Of a DNA stretch of 64,000 nucleotides, positions 7,634 through 15,791 are shown one piece after another. The notes under the pieces are model-generated. The model ran no database searches. It was given only the letters and a program-made list of their open reading frames with translations, and was not told the DNA's origin. Within the stretch, counting starts at the first letter, position 1. Each line of letters starts with the position of its first letter. The position numbers and the translations under genes were made by a program. Origin of the DNA: Streptomyces sp. AC550_RSS872 (GTDB lineage Bacteria > Actinomycetota > Actinomycetes > Streptomycetales > Streptomycetaceae); NCBI RefSeq assembly GCF_019049285.1, contig NZ_JAGMUL010000043.1, forward strand, positions 52,327 through 116,326, in the 5' to 3' direction.

Positions 7634-8595
7634 AGGTTTGTCGTCTCCCGGTTCTTCTCGTGGCTCGTCTGCGCGATGCCGGCGGGAACGTAACCGGTCT
7701 GCCCCTTCTTGGCGAGGTCCTTGAGGTGCTGCTCGTAGCGCTCGGGGGAGACGACCTTCACGTTGAACAGCATCCGGGAGTGGTCGACGCCGCACAGCTC
7801 GGCGCACTTGCCCAGGAAGGTGCCCTCCTTGTTGGGGGTCACCTCGAAGGCGTTGGTGTGGCCCGGGATGACGTCCTGCTTCATCAGGAACGGCACCACC
7901 CAGAAGGAGTGGATGACGTCACGCGAGGTGAGGACGAAGCGGACCGTCTTGCCCTTGGGCAGCCACAGGGTGGGGCCCGGGTTGCCCGTCTGCGGGTTCC
8001 GGGTGCCGGGGGTGCCGGCGTCGTAGACACCGCCGGCGTTCGCCGGGAAGTCCTCCTTGAAGCGGTCCGGGATCGCGGCCAGTTCCTTGGCCGTCTTCGC
8101 GTCGCCGCTGGAACCGTCGACGGGCTCGACGTAGTTGAAGGCCCAGCTCCACTGGTAGCCGACGACGTTGATGGTGACGTCGGGCTTGTCCTTGAGCTGG
8201 AGGAGCTTCGACTCGTCGCGGGCCGTGAAGTAGAAGAGGACCGAGACGATGATGAGCGGGACCACCGTGTACAGCGCCTCGATCGGCATGTTGTACCGGG
8301 TCTGCGGGGGAACCTCGACCTTGGTGCGGCTGCGCCGGTGGAACATGGCGCTCCACAGGATCAGACCCCACACCAGCACGCCGACGGCGAGCGCAGCCGC
8401 CCAGGAACCCTGCCACAGGGAGAGGATCCGCGGAGCCTCTTCCGTGGTCGGGGTGGGCATACCAAGGCGGGGGAAGTCTTCCCAGTTGTACGAGCAACCG
8501 GTGGCTGTCGCCAGGACCAGGCCCGCGGTCATTGCCTGCAGCAGCTTCCGCCGCATCGGGCGCCGCGGCGAGCGGTCGGAGCCGTTGGGACTCAC
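7630..8595 (-). CDS. ctaC: Cytochrome c oxidase subunit II (CuA, lipoprotein)
   Basis: Receives electrons from QcrC at the binuclear CuA centre and passes them to CtaD. The 321-aa precursor has a lipoprotein-type signal; ATGC puts the lipidated Cys at residue 34. Two membrane helices follow (about 55-75 and 98-118), then a large external cupredoxin domain. The CuA site is complete: an upstream HSFWVVPFLMKQDVIPGH segment and CAELCGVDHSRM supply two Cys, two His, Glu and Met. It is the promoter-proximal gene of ctaC-ctaD-ctaF. A start at ATG 8595 is used; a downstream in-frame Met at residue 14 is a possible alternative. Confidence 0.96.
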   Translation of the reverse strand: MSPNGSDRSPRRPMRRKLLQAMTAGLVLATATGCSYNWEDFPRLGMPTPTTEEAPRILSLWQGSWAAALAVGVLVWGLILWSAMFHRRSRTKVEVPPQTRYNMPIEALYTVVPLIIVSVLFYFTARDESKLLQLKDKPDVTINVVGYQWSWAFNYVEPVDGSSGDAKTAKELAAIPDRFKEDFPANAGGVYDAGTPGTRNPQTGNPGPTLWLPKGKTVRFVLTSRDVIHSFWVVPFLMKQDVIPGHTNAFEVTPNKEGTFLGKCAELCGVDHSRMLFNVKVVSPERYEQHLKDLAKKGQTGYVPAGIAQTSHEKNRETTNL

Positions 8596-8680
8596 GTAGC
8601 GCCTTCCCGAGAGTCTCGCCCGCGCGGATCGGCTGCGGCCTGGCCTTCTCGCTGGTCGGTCGCCGCCCTGCGACGGGCAG

Positions 8681-8709
8681 GGGTTTGGATGTTTATGCGG
8701 ACCAAACCC
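8681..8709. promoter_or_regulatory. Inverted repeat upstream of ctaC
   Basis: GGGTTTGG (8681-8688) and CCAAACCC (8702-8709) form 8-bp arms around an A+T-rich 13-bp centre, 86-114 bp before the ctaC start, in the likely promoter region. Candidate operator for the oxidase operon; no known box was recognised. Confidence 0.4.
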
Positions 8710-8771
8710 TAGCCGACGCCCTCCGGGGGTTCGCGGGGAGGGGGGCCTAGTGGGGTGGGGGGTTCGCTTGA

Positions 8772-8824
8772 TTGGCGGCTGCGGGCTCGTTGTGGCTTGT
8801 CGCGCAGTTCCCCGCGCCCCTGAA
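8772..8824 (+). repeat. Intergenic repeat, copy B
   Basis: Near-identical to the block at 4036-4085: GGCGGCTGCGGGCTCGT then TGTGGCTTGTCGCGCAG and the CCCCGCGCCCCT core. Lies between divergent ctaC and the cysteine desulfurase gene, so unlike the other copies it is not at a gene 3-prime end relative to both neighbours. Confidence 0.8.
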
Positions 8825-8860
8825 AGGACGTTGCAGGGACCGGGCGTTTAGCGTTGCTGT

Positions 8861-10237
8861 GTGGCTTACTTCGACGCTGCTTCCAGTGCTCCTCTTCATC
8901 CTGTTGCCCGGCAGGCGCTACAGGCCTCGCTCGATGAAGGGTGGGCTGATCCCGCACGTCTGTACCGGGAAGGCCGTAGGGCCCGGATGCTGCTGGACGC
9001 GGCCCGGGAGGCCGCTGCCGAGGCTGTGGGATGCCGTGCCGATGAGCTGGCGTTCACCTCATCGGGGACGAGAGCCGTCCACTCGGGTGTCTCCGGAGTG
9101 CTGGCGGGGCGGCGGCGCGTTGGACGCCACCTGATCGTGTCTGCGGTCGAACACTCCTCTGTGCTCCACGCGGCTGACGCGCACGAGGCCGGCGGCGGGT
9201 CGGTCACCCAGGTCGCGGTGGACCGTGCGGGGGCCGTGAGCGTGCGGGGGTACGCGGAGGCCCTGCGTCCGGACACCGCGCTCGCCTGTCTCCAGTCGGC
9301 CAACCACGAGGTGGGGACCGAGCAGCCGGTGGCCGAGGTGGCCGGGGTGTGCCGGGAGGCCGGGGTGCCGTTGCTGGTGGACGCGGCGCAGTCGCTGGGG
9401 TGGGGGCCGGTCGAGGGCGACTGGTCGGTGCTGACCGGGAGCGCGCACAAGTGGGGCGGGCCGTCGGGGGTCGGGCTGCTCGTCGTACGGAAGGGCGTGC
9501 GGTTCGCCGCGCAAGGGCCCGTGGACGAGCGGGAGTCGGGGCGGGCGCCCGGGTTCGAGAACATCCCGGCGATCGTCGCCGCGGCGGCCTCGCTGCGGGC
9601 CGTGCGGGCCGAGGCGGCCCAAGAGGCGGTACGGCTGCGGGAGCTGACGGAGCGGATCCGGGCTCAGGTGCCGGGGTTGGTGCCGGACGTGGAGGTGGTC
9701 GGCGATCCGGTGCGCCGGCTCCCCGGCATCGTCACCTTCTCCTGTCTCTATGTCGACGGGGAGACATTGCTGCACGAGCTGGACCGTGCCGGGTTCTCGG
9801 TGTCCTCCGGTTCGTCCTGCACGAGCAGCACGCTGACGCCCAGCCATGTGCTGAGGGCGATGGGGGTGCTGAGTGAGGGGAATGTGCGGGTGTCGTTGCC
9901 GTTCGGAACGGCGGCGGAGGACGTGGAGCGGTTCCTGGAGGTGCTGCCGGGGACGGTGGCCGGGGTGCGGGAGAAGCTGGGCGCGCCGGTCGCCGAGACG
10001 GTCGTACGGGACGACGTCCTGGTCGTGGACTCCCTGGGCAAGCTGTGCCCGGTCCCGGTCATCGAGCTGGCGAAGGTCATCGGCGAGGTGCCGGTGGGCG
10101 GATTGGTGCGGGTACTGGCCGACGACGAGGCGGCCCGCCTGGACATCCCGGCGTGGTGCGAGATGCGGGGTCAGGAGTACGTGGGCGAGGAGCCGGCTGA
10201 GGAGGGGACGGCGTACGTGGTCCGCCGGTTGGCCTGA
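8861..10237 (+). CDS. Cysteine desulfurase fused to a TusA-type sulfurtransferase domain
   Basis: PLP enzyme that would release sulfur from cysteine as a protein persulfide, with a built-in sulfur carrier. Residues 1-375 form a class V aminotransferase domain: the PLP lysine is K197 in SAHKWGGPSG and the mobile-loop persulfide cysteine is C320 in SSGSSCTSSTL. Residues about 383-458 are a SirA/TusA domain with the signature LCPVPVIEL; its carrier cysteine is C396. The 458-aa length fits desulfurase plus one TusA domain. GTG at 8861 is used; no strong ribosome-binding site is visible. The sulfur acceptor is unknown; the oxidase genes and the ErpA/NadA Fe-S genes nearby make cofactor assembly plausible but unproven. 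Confidence 0.92.
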   Translation: MAYFDAASSAPLHPVARQALQASLDEGWADPARLYREGRRARMLLDAAREAAAEAVGCRADELAFTSSGTRAVHSGVSGVLAGRRRVGRHLIVSAVEHSSVLHAADAHEAGGGSVTQVAVDRAGAVSVRGYAEALRPDTALACLQSANHEVGTEQPVAEVAGVCREAGVPLLVDAAQSLGWGPVEGDWSVLTGSAHKWGGPSGVGLLVVRKGVRFAAQGPVDERESGRAPGFENIPAIVAAAASLRAVRAEAAQEAVRLRELTERIRAQVPGLVPDVEVVGDPVRRLPGIVTFSCLYVDGETLLHELDRAGFSVSSGSSCTSSTLTPSHVLRAMGVLSEGNVRVSLPFGTAAEDVERFLEVLPGTVAGVREKLGAPVAETVVRDDVLVVDSLGKLCPVPVIELAKVIGEVPVGGLVRVLADDEAARLDIPAWCEMRGQEYVGEEPAEEGTAYVVRRLA

Positions 10238-10250
10238 ACGTCCCGTCTTT

Positions 10251-10308
10251 CAGGGGCGCGGGGAACTGCGCGAGCAGCCCCCACACGCCCGCAGTCGACA
10301 ACGAACCC
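10251..10308 (-). repeat. Intergenic repeat, copy C (inverted)
   Basis: Reverse-strand copy of the same block: CAGGGGCGCGGGGAACTGC followed by GCCCGCAGTCGACAACG. It sits in the convergent gap between the desulfurase gene and the kinase gene, where it could also act as a terminator. Confidence 0.75.
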
Positions 10309-10334
10309 GCTGAGGCAGGCGAACGGTCGCGAGA

Positions 10335-11309
10335 TCAGCCCAGGTGAGCCTGTACTTCCTCAGCGGCAGCGTCCCCGTACGCCTTGGCGAACCGCTCCAT
10401 GAAGTGCGCCCGCCGCAGCTGGTACTCCTGCGTACCCACCGTCTCGATCACGAGTGTCGCCAGCATGCAGCCCACCTGCGCGGCCCGCCCCAGCGAGACA
10501 CCCCACGCCAGCCCCGAGAGGAAACCCGCGCGGAAGGCGTCGCCGACACCCGTGGGGTCGGCCTTGCGCTCCTCCTCGGGGCAGCCGACCTCGATCGGGT
10601 CGTGGCCGGCCCGCTCGATACGGACGCCGCGCGAGCCGAGGGTCGTGACGCGGTGGCCGACCTTGGAGAGGATCTCCTCGTCCGTCCAGCCGGTCTTGGA
10701 CTCGATGAGGCCCTTCTCGTACTCGTTGGAGAAGAGGTACGTCGCGCCGTCCAGCAGTATCCGGATCTCGTCGCCGTCCATCCGGGCGATCTGCTGGGAG
10801 AAGTCGGCGGCGAAGGGGATCTGGCGGGCGCGGCACTCCTCGGTGTGGCGGAGCATGCCCTCGGGGTCGTCGGCGCCGATGAGGACCAGGTCGAGACCGC
10901 CGACGCGGTCCGCGACGGTCTTCAGCTCGATCAGGCGGGCCTCGCTCATCGCACCGGTGTAGAAGGAGCCGATCTGGTTGTGGTCGGCGTCGGTGGTGCA
11001 GACGAAACGGGCGGTGTGCAGGGTCTCGGAGATACGGACCGAGCCGGTGTCGACGCCGTGCCGGTCCAGCCAGGCCCGGTACTCGTCGAAGTCGGAGCCC
11101 GCGGCGCCGACCAGGATCGGCTGCGTGCCCAGCTGGCCCATACCGAAGGCGATGTTCGCGCCTACGCCGCCCCGGCGTACGTCCAGGTTGTCGACCAGGA
11201 AGGAGAGCGAGACCGTGTGCAGCTGGTCCGCGACGAGCTGGTCGGCGAAGCGGCCGGGGAAGGTCATGAGGTGGTCGGTGGCGATGGAGCCGGTGACTGC
11301 GATGCGCAC
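10335..11309 (-). CDS. adoK: PfkB-family carbohydrate kinase, probably adenosine kinase
   Basis: Ribokinase/PfkB-fold ATP-dependent kinase of 324 aa. The opening VRIAVTGSIATDHLMTFPGRF and the GGVGANIAFGMGQLG motif closely resemble the mycobacterial adenosine kinase AdoK as I remember it, so adenosine to AMP is the likely reaction. The PfkB C-terminal signature DPTGVGDAFRAGFLSG supplies the catalytic Asp. GTG at 11309 is chosen because an AGGAG lies about 9 bases upstream; an in-frame start at 11372 would add 21 residues unlike the family. It runs convergently towards the desulfurase-TusA gene. Other PfkB substrates cannot be ruled out by sequence alone. Confidence 0.85.
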   Translation of the reverse strand: MRIAVTGSIATDHLMTFPGRFADQLVADQLHTVSLSFLVDNLDVRRGGVGANIAFGMGQLGTQPILVGAAGSDFDEYRAWLDRHGVDTGSVRISETLHTARFVCTTDADHNQIGSFYTGAMSEARLIELKTVADRVGGLDLVLIGADDPEGMLRHTEECRARQIPFAADFSQQIARMDGDEIRILLDGATYLFSNEYEKGLIESKTGWTDEEILSKVGHRVTTLGSRGVRIERAGHDPIEVGCPEEERKADPTGVGDAFRAGFLSGLAWGVSLGRAAQVGCMLATLVIETVGTQEYQLRRAHFMERFAKAYGDAAAEEVQAHLG

Positions 11310-11441
11310 GGCGAGGAGTCTCCTGCGGGGGAGGCGGAATTGACAGTCCACGCTACCGTTCGTGACCGGCACTCTGAAGCGGCCAAAACTACCCGATAGT
11401 AGATCTTTCTTCGCGAGGTCCGGCGTGTCTACGGTGCCGCT

Positions 11442-11651
11442 ATGACGAAATTCGAGGTCCGCGCCCCCGCTCCGGCCGACCCGGAGGTCGACCTGGCGTC
11501 ACTGCTGGGCGACTGCGCGCGGATGGCTCCTCACTGGGCCGCTCCCGATCGTGTCCTTTCCCGTCCCGTCTCCCCCTCACGCATCCACGGGGTGACCGTG
11601 CCGCCGAGGTCCGCACGGCTGCTGGACGCGATGTCGGACTACGGCGACTGA
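11442..11651 (+). CDS. Small hypothetical protein
   Basis: 69-aa open frame starting ATG at 11442, with sequence MTKFEVRAPAPADPEVDLAS and ending LLDAMSDYGD. No motif or membrane segment is recognised. It follows a plausible promoter region divergent from the kinase gene and has protein-like composition, unlike the arginine-rich shadow frames around it. Function unknown. Confidence 0.6.
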   Translation: MTKFEVRAPAPADPEVDLASLLGDCARMAPHWAAPDRVLSRPVSPSRIHGVTVPPRSARLLDAMSDYGD

Positions 11652-11805
11652 GCCGACTGCGCCGTTCGGGGAACCGCGCGCTCCCCCGCTGCGTCCCATC
11701 GGCGTCCCCCGTAAAGGGGATGCGGGATACGACCCGACGGACCGACTCTTTTGACAGGGTCGGGTCAGGGTCATGGGACATGTGCGCAGCCGAAGGAGCG
11801 ATGCG

Positions 11806-13635
11806 GTGAACACCGAGCGACCCGAGAACGACGACACGGGCGCCGACGGCTCCGCCGAGGAGCAGGTGGCCGGGCAGGAGAAGGGCGCGGACGCCGCTGG
11901 GGCCGAGGTTTCGGGCGGCGGCGCGGAGGACGGTGCGTCCTCCGTTGCCGACGCCGAGGACGACGCAAGGGACGACGCCGGGGACGGCGCTGAGGCCGGG
12001 ACCGAGGACCACGCCGAGGCCGGGACCGAGGACCGGACCGGGGACGGGACCGAGGACCGGACCGGGGACAAGCATGCCGCCGAGGCCGGTGGTGCCGCAG
12101 GGCCGGATCCCGCAGGCGTTCCTGATGTCGCCGCCGCCGAGGGCGCCGATGTCTCCGATGCGCCCCGGCGCCGCTCCCCCGCGATCATCGCCTCCGTCGC
12201 CGCCGCCGTACTGCTCGTCGGGGGCGGCGGGGCCTATCTCGCCGCGAGCACGTCCGGTGGGTCGGACGGTGGTACGGCGTCCGGGGCGGCCGACGGTGGC
12301 TCTCCGCCGCCGCTGCGTCTCGACGGCTACGGCGAGCGCGGTACGGGCGGTACGGGTGGCATCGCGCCCGGGGAGCCCAACCCGTACGGCGTCACCTACA
12401 AGGTCGACGGGGAGCTGTCGGACGGGCCCGGGTCGGCGCCCGTGTACCGGGCGGGCGGCGAGGTCGGCGCGGGCGAGGTGGCTCGGCTGGCGGAGGCGCT
12501 CGGGGTGGACGGGAAGCCGGTCGCGCAGGGGGAGACCTGGCGGGTCGGGGCCACGGACGGGGCGGGGCCCAGCCTCCAGGTGAACAAGCGGGCGCCGGGG
12601 ACCTGGACGTTCTCCCGGTACTCCCCCGGCACCGACAACTGTGAGAGCACCACCGTCTGCCGGCAGGATCCCACCGGGCAGACCGACGCCCCGGTGAGTG
12701 AGGCCGCCGCGAAGAAGGCCGCCGCGCCGGTGCTCAAGGCGGTGGGCCAGGGCGACGCGAAGCTCGACGCCGGCCAGCTCATGGGCGCCCAGCGGGTGGT
12801 GAACGCGAATCCGGTGGTGGGCGGTCTGCCGACGTACGGCTGGACGACCGGGGTGACCGTGAGCGCCCAGGGCGAAGTGGTCGGCGGCAGCGGTCAGTTG
12901 AAGGCGCCGGTGAAGGGGGACACGTACCCCGTGCTGGACGCCGAGAAGACGCTCGGGCTGATGAACGCGGCGCCGGGGGCCGACCACCGCATGGGCATCG
13001 GTGGCTGCGCCAGCCCCGTACCGCTGAAGGACCGGCTTGAGGCGCCCTGTGAGGCGGAGCCGTCGACGGGGGCGCCGGCGAAGGACACCCTGACGGTCGA
13101 GAAGGCGGTGTTCGGGCTGGCCGCGCACCAGGTGGAGGCGCGGCAGGCGCTGGTGCCGTCCTGGCTGTTCGAGGTGCGGTCGCCGGGTGCGCAGGACGGT
13201 TTCACGGTGACGTATCCGGCGATCGACCCGAAGTACCTGGCCTCGTCCACGCCGTCCGAGGAGCCGTCCGGGCAGCCTTCCCCGCGGCCGAGCAAGCCGA
13301 AGGACGAGCCGAGTTCGTCGCCGGTCATCCGGAACGTGGCGGCGGACGGCTACACGGCCGACGGCAAGGAGCTCACCGTGGCCTTCACGGGCGGGGTGTG
13401 CGCCGACTACAAGGTGACGGCGAGCGAGGGCGCTGACGAGGTGACGGTGCGGGTGACCGAGACGTCGCAGTCGGACCAGGTGTGCATCCAGATCGCCAAG
13501 GTGTTCCACAGGACCGTGCAGCTGGACGAGCCGCTCGGGGACCGGAAGGTCGTGGGCACGGACGGCCAGGCGGTCCCGCTGGAGAAGCCCGGGGCGCGGC
13601 TCCCGGCGACACCGCAGACGTCCGGGGCCCGGTAA
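11806..13635 (+). CDS. Membrane-anchored protein with acidic repeats, function unknown
   Basis: 609-aa protein. The N-terminal 120 residues are acidic and low-complexity, with imperfect repeats of the type DGAEAGTEDHAEAGTEDRTG. A single membrane helix (about 124-147, AIIASVAAAVLLVGGGG) follows, then a Gly/Ser linker and a large presumably external region with Trp/Tyr-rich globular segments (FSRYSPGTDNCESTTVCR, VVNANPVVGGLPTYGW). A Pro/Ser linker near residue 490 precedes a short C-terminal domain. GTG 11806 is preferred over ATG 11773 because GAAGGAG lies 7 bases before it. No family was recognised. The topology suggests a type II membrane protein with a structural or sensory role. Confidence 0.8.
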   Translation: MNTERPENDDTGADGSAEEQVAGQEKGADAAGAEVSGGGAEDGASSVADAEDDARDDAGDGAEAGTEDHAEAGTEDRTGDGTEDRTGDKHAAEAGGAAGPDPAGVPDVAAAEGADVSDAPRRRSPAIIASVAAAVLLVGGGGAYLAASTSGGSDGGTASGAADGGSPPPLRLDGYGERGTGGTGGIAPGEPNPYGVTYKVDGELSDGPGSAPVYRAGGEVGAGEVARLAEALGVDGKPVAQGETWRVGATDGAGPSLQVNKRAPGTWTFSRYSPGTDNCESTTVCRQDPTGQTDAPVSEAAAKKAAAPVLKAVGQGDAKLDAGQLMGAQRVVNANPVVGGLPTYGWTTGVTVSAQGEVVGGSGQLKAPVKGDTYPVLDAEKTLGLMNAAPGADHRMGIGGCASPVPLKDRLEAPCEAEPSTGAPAKDTLTVEKAVFGLAAHQVEARQALVPSWLFEVRSPGAQDGFTVTYPAIDPKYLASSTPSEEPSGQPSPRPSKPKDEPSSSPVIRNVAADGYTADGKELTVAFTGGVCADYKVTASEGADEVTVRVTETSQSDQVCIQIAKVFHRTVQLDEPLGDRKVVGTDGQAVPLEKPGARLPATPQTSGAR

Positions 13636-13650
13636 GGGTCCGCGGACACG

Positions 13651-13690
13651 GGAAGGCGGCGGCCCCGTCGGAGGGGGTCGCCGCCTTTCC
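13651..13690. terminator. Bidirectional terminator between convergent genes
   Basis: GGAAGGCGGCGGCCCC (13651-13666) pairs with GGGGTCGCCGCCTTTCC (13674-13690) almost perfectly. It lies between the anchored protein gene and the convergent erpA-like gene. Confidence 0.85.
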
Positions 13691-13724
13691 GCGTGTCAGC
13701 GGCCGGACTCAGCCGGGGACTGCC

Positions 13725-14081
13725 TCAGCTGAAGGAGTCGCCGCAGGCGCAGGAGCCCGTCGCGTTCGGGTTGTCGATCGTGAAGCCCTGCTTCTCGATC
13801 GTGTCCACGAAGTCGATGGACGCGCCGCCCAGGTAGGGGGCGCTCATGCGGTCGGTGACGACCTTGACCCCGCCGAAGTCCTTGACGACGTCGCCGTCGA
13901 GCGAGCGCTCGTCGAAGAAGAGCTGGTAGCGCAGGCCGGAGCAGCCACCGGGCTGAACGGCGACACGCAGCGCGAGGTCGTCGCGGCCTTCCTGGTCGAG
14001 CAGGGCCTTGACCTTGGCCGCGGCGGCGTCACTCAGGATGATGCCGTCGGTGGCGGTGCTGGTCTCGTCCGATACGGACAT
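13725..14081 (-). CDS. erpA: Iron-sulfur cluster insertion protein (A-type carrier, HesB/IscA/ErpA)
   Basis: A-type Fe-S carrier of 118 aa that delivers clusters to target proteins. The three conserved cysteines are present: PGGCSGLRYQLFFDE in the middle and the C-terminal SCACGDSF (Cys-x-Cys). The N-terminal SDAAAAKVKALLDQEGRDDLALRVAV is typical. Start ATG 14081. It is divergent from nadA, whose product carries a 4Fe-4S cluster, so a carrier-client link is plausible but inferred. Whether it is ErpA or another A-type paralogue cannot be fixed by sequence alone. Confidence 0.93.
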   Translation of the reverse strand: MSVSDETSTATDGIILSDAAAAKVKALLDQEGRDDLALRVAVQPGGCSGLRYQLFFDERSLDGDVVKDFGGVKVVTDRMSAPYLGGASIDFVDTIEKQGFTIDNPNATGSCACGDSFS

Positions 14082-14410
14082 CTACATCTCTCCCGGGTTG
14101 TACGGAGACTGCTTGCCGACGAGTGCAACCGGCGGTGCCGCGGATTCATTCCAGGGCCGGGCGCTTGTCTTTCGGTCCTTCTTCATGCTCGCACACGGCG
14201 TGCGAAGCGGAAAACGCCTCGTTCGGGAATACGCCGACCCCTCACCGGGATTCACGTCACATCGACATGATGGCCATCGTCAAACTGACGTGAACCGGTT
14301 ATGATAGATAGCGTCAAATCGACGAGAAGGTCGATGAAGGTGTCCCGCATGACCCGCCGGGTCCGGATTCTCCGGTCCCGGCGAGCCGCAGAACAGAAAG
14401 GGTGCGTGCC
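14082..14410. other. Divergent erpA/nadA intergenic region (329 bp)
   Basis: No gene is seen. The half nearest nadA holds three GTC-N5-GAC boxes and a TATGAT -10-like hexamer (14300-14305). The half nearest erpA, including an A+T-richer run about 14155-14235, shows no recognised motif. Confidence 0.6.
14255..14323 (+). promoter_or_regulatory. Three GTC-N5-GAC boxes around a putative nadA promoter
   Basis: CGTCACATCGAC (14255-14266), CGTCAAACTGAC (14278-14289) and CGTCAAATCGAC (14312-14323) share one consensus, each an inverted repeat GTC-N5-GAC. The -10-like TATGAT (14300-14305) lies between boxes two and three, so a bound repressor would cover the promoter. The regulator is unknown; no NAD regulator gene lies in the window. 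Confidence 0.5.
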
Positions 14411-15595
14411 GTGACCACCGCCCAGACCCAGGAGCTCGACGTACAGCCGACGCCCCTCGCCCTGCTTCTCCTCGGCCGTGAGGCCGACCCGAGGAGCGAG
14501 CGCGGCGTCGAGTGTCCCGGCGACCTTCCCTCGCCGTCCGACCCGGACCTGGTCGAGCGCGCCCGCGCGGCCAAGGAGAAGCTCGGGAACAAGGTCTTCG
14601 TGCTCGGCCACCACTACCAGCGCGACGAGGTCATCCAGTTCGCGGATGTGACCGGTGACTCGTTCAAGCTGGCCCGGGACGCGGCCGCCCGCCCGGAGGC
14701 CGAGTACATCGTGTTCTGCGGCGTGCACTTCATGGCCGAGTCGGCGGACATCCTGACGTCCGACGACCAGAAGGTCGTCCTGCCCGACCTGGCCGCCGGC
14801 TGCTCGATGGCCGACATGGCGACGGCCGAGCAGGTCGCCGAGTGCTGGGACGTGCTGACCGAGGCCGGCATAGCCGAGCAGGTCGTCCCCGTCTCGTACA
14901 TGAACTCGTCCGCCGACATCAAGGCGTTCACGGGCAAGCACGGCGGCACGATCTGCACCTCCTCCAATGCGAAGCGGGCCCTGGACTGGGCCTTCGAGCA
15001 GGGCGAGAAGGTCCTCTTCCTGCCCGACCAGCACCTCGGCCGCAACACCGCCGTCCGGGACATGGGCATGTCGCTGGAGGACTGCGTCGTCTACAACCCG
15101 CACAAGCCGAACGGCGGTCTGACGGCGGACGAGCTGCGCGCCGCGAAGATGATCCTGTGGCGCGGGCACTGCTCGGTGCACGGCCGCTTCAGCCTGGACT
15201 CGGTGAACGACGTCCGCGAGCGGATCCCGGGCGTGAACGTCCTGGTCCACCCCGAGTGCAAGCACGAGGTCGTGGCGGCGGCGGACTACGTCGGTTCGAC
15301 GGAGTACATCATCAAGGCCCTGGAGGCCGCGCCGGCCGGCTCCAAGTGGGCCATCGGGACCGAGCTGAACCTCGTCCGGCGTCTGGCGAACCGTTTCGCG
15401 CCGGAGGGCAAGGAGATCGTCTTCCTCGACAAGACGGTCTGCTTCTGCTCGACCATGAACCGCATCGACCTCCCCCACCTGGTCTGGACGCTGGAGTCGC
15501 TGGCCGAGGGCAACCTGGTCAACCGGATCGAGGTCGACAAGGAGACGGAGGCGTTCGCGAAGCTGGCGCTGGAGCGGATGCTGGCGCTGCCGTAG
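14411..15595 (+). CDS. nadA: Quinolinate synthase
   Basis: Condenses iminoaspartate with dihydroxyacetone phosphate to quinolinate in de novo NAD synthesis; needs an oxygen-sensitive 4Fe-4S cluster. The 394-aa protein has the three cluster cysteines in EYIVFCGVHFMAE, VHPECKHEV and DKTVCFCSTMNRIDLP. Other family motifs: VLGHHYQRDEVIQFADVTGDSF and FLPDQHLGRNTA. GTG 14411 is preferred over GTG 14402 because a GAAAGG box lies 9-10 bases before it. nadB and nadC are not adjacent in this window, so the gene appears to be transcribed alone, ending at a strong hairpin. Confidence 0.95.
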   Translation: MTTAQTQELDVQPTPLALLLLGREADPRSERGVECPGDLPSPSDPDLVERARAAKEKLGNKVFVLGHHYQRDEVIQFADVTGDSFKLARDAAARPEAEYIVFCGVHFMAESADILTSDDQKVVLPDLAAGCSMADMATAEQVAECWDVLTEAGIAEQVVPVSYMNSSADIKAFTGKHGGTICTSSNAKRALDWAFEQGEKVLFLPDQHLGRNTAVRDMGMSLEDCVVYNPHKPNGGLTADELRAAKMILWRGHCSVHGRFSLDSVNDVRERIPGVNVLVHPECKHEVVAAADYVGSTEYIIKALEAAPAGSKWAIGTELNLVRRLANRFAPEGKEIVFLDKTVCFCSTMNRIDLPHLVWTLESLAEGNLVNRIEVDKETEAFAKLALERMLALP

Positions 15596-15625
15596 CCGGG
15601 AGCGAACACCGATTGCCGTGTGCAT

Positions 15626-15661
15626 GAGGGCGGGCCCGGCCATCCGGTCGGGCCCGCCCTC
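15626..15661 (+). terminator. Terminator after nadA
   Basis: Arms GAGGGCGGGCCCG (15626-15638) and CGGGCCCGCCCTC (15649-15661) are perfectly complementary around a 10-nt loop. Confidence 0.85.
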
Positions 15662-15712
15662 GTTCGCTGTTCGCCCGGCCCGGCACAGTGACTCAAAAAA
15701 ATCTGACGGCGA

Positions 15713-15739
15713 TGTCGAGAACCCGTGATCGGCTCCGTC
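15713..15739 (+). promoter_or_regulatory. Candidate ECF42-type promoter
   Basis: TGTCGA (15713-15718) and CGTC (15736-15739) are separated by 17 bp, 53 bp before the DGPF gene start. As I recall, the published ECF42 consensus in Streptomyces venezuelae is TGTCGA in the -35 region and CGA/TC in the -10 region, which this matches. It suggests autoregulation of the DGPF-sigma operon. Confidence 0.6.
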
Positions 15740-15791
15740 CCCGAGGTGAACGCGACCAGAATGGGTCGCACAGCATCGAGGAGAGACCATC

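Noticed and set aside
5939..7693. 584-aa open frame on the plus strand
   Set aside because: Opposite ctaD; Arg/Glu-rich shadow.
8709..8957. 82-aa open frame on the minus strand in the ctaC leader
   Set aside because: It runs through a copy of the intergenic repeat and the start of the desulfurase gene; no protein-like features.
11440..13509. 689-aa open frame on the minus strand
   Set aside because: Opposite the 609-aa anchored protein gene, which has a ribosome-binding site, membrane helix and normal composition.
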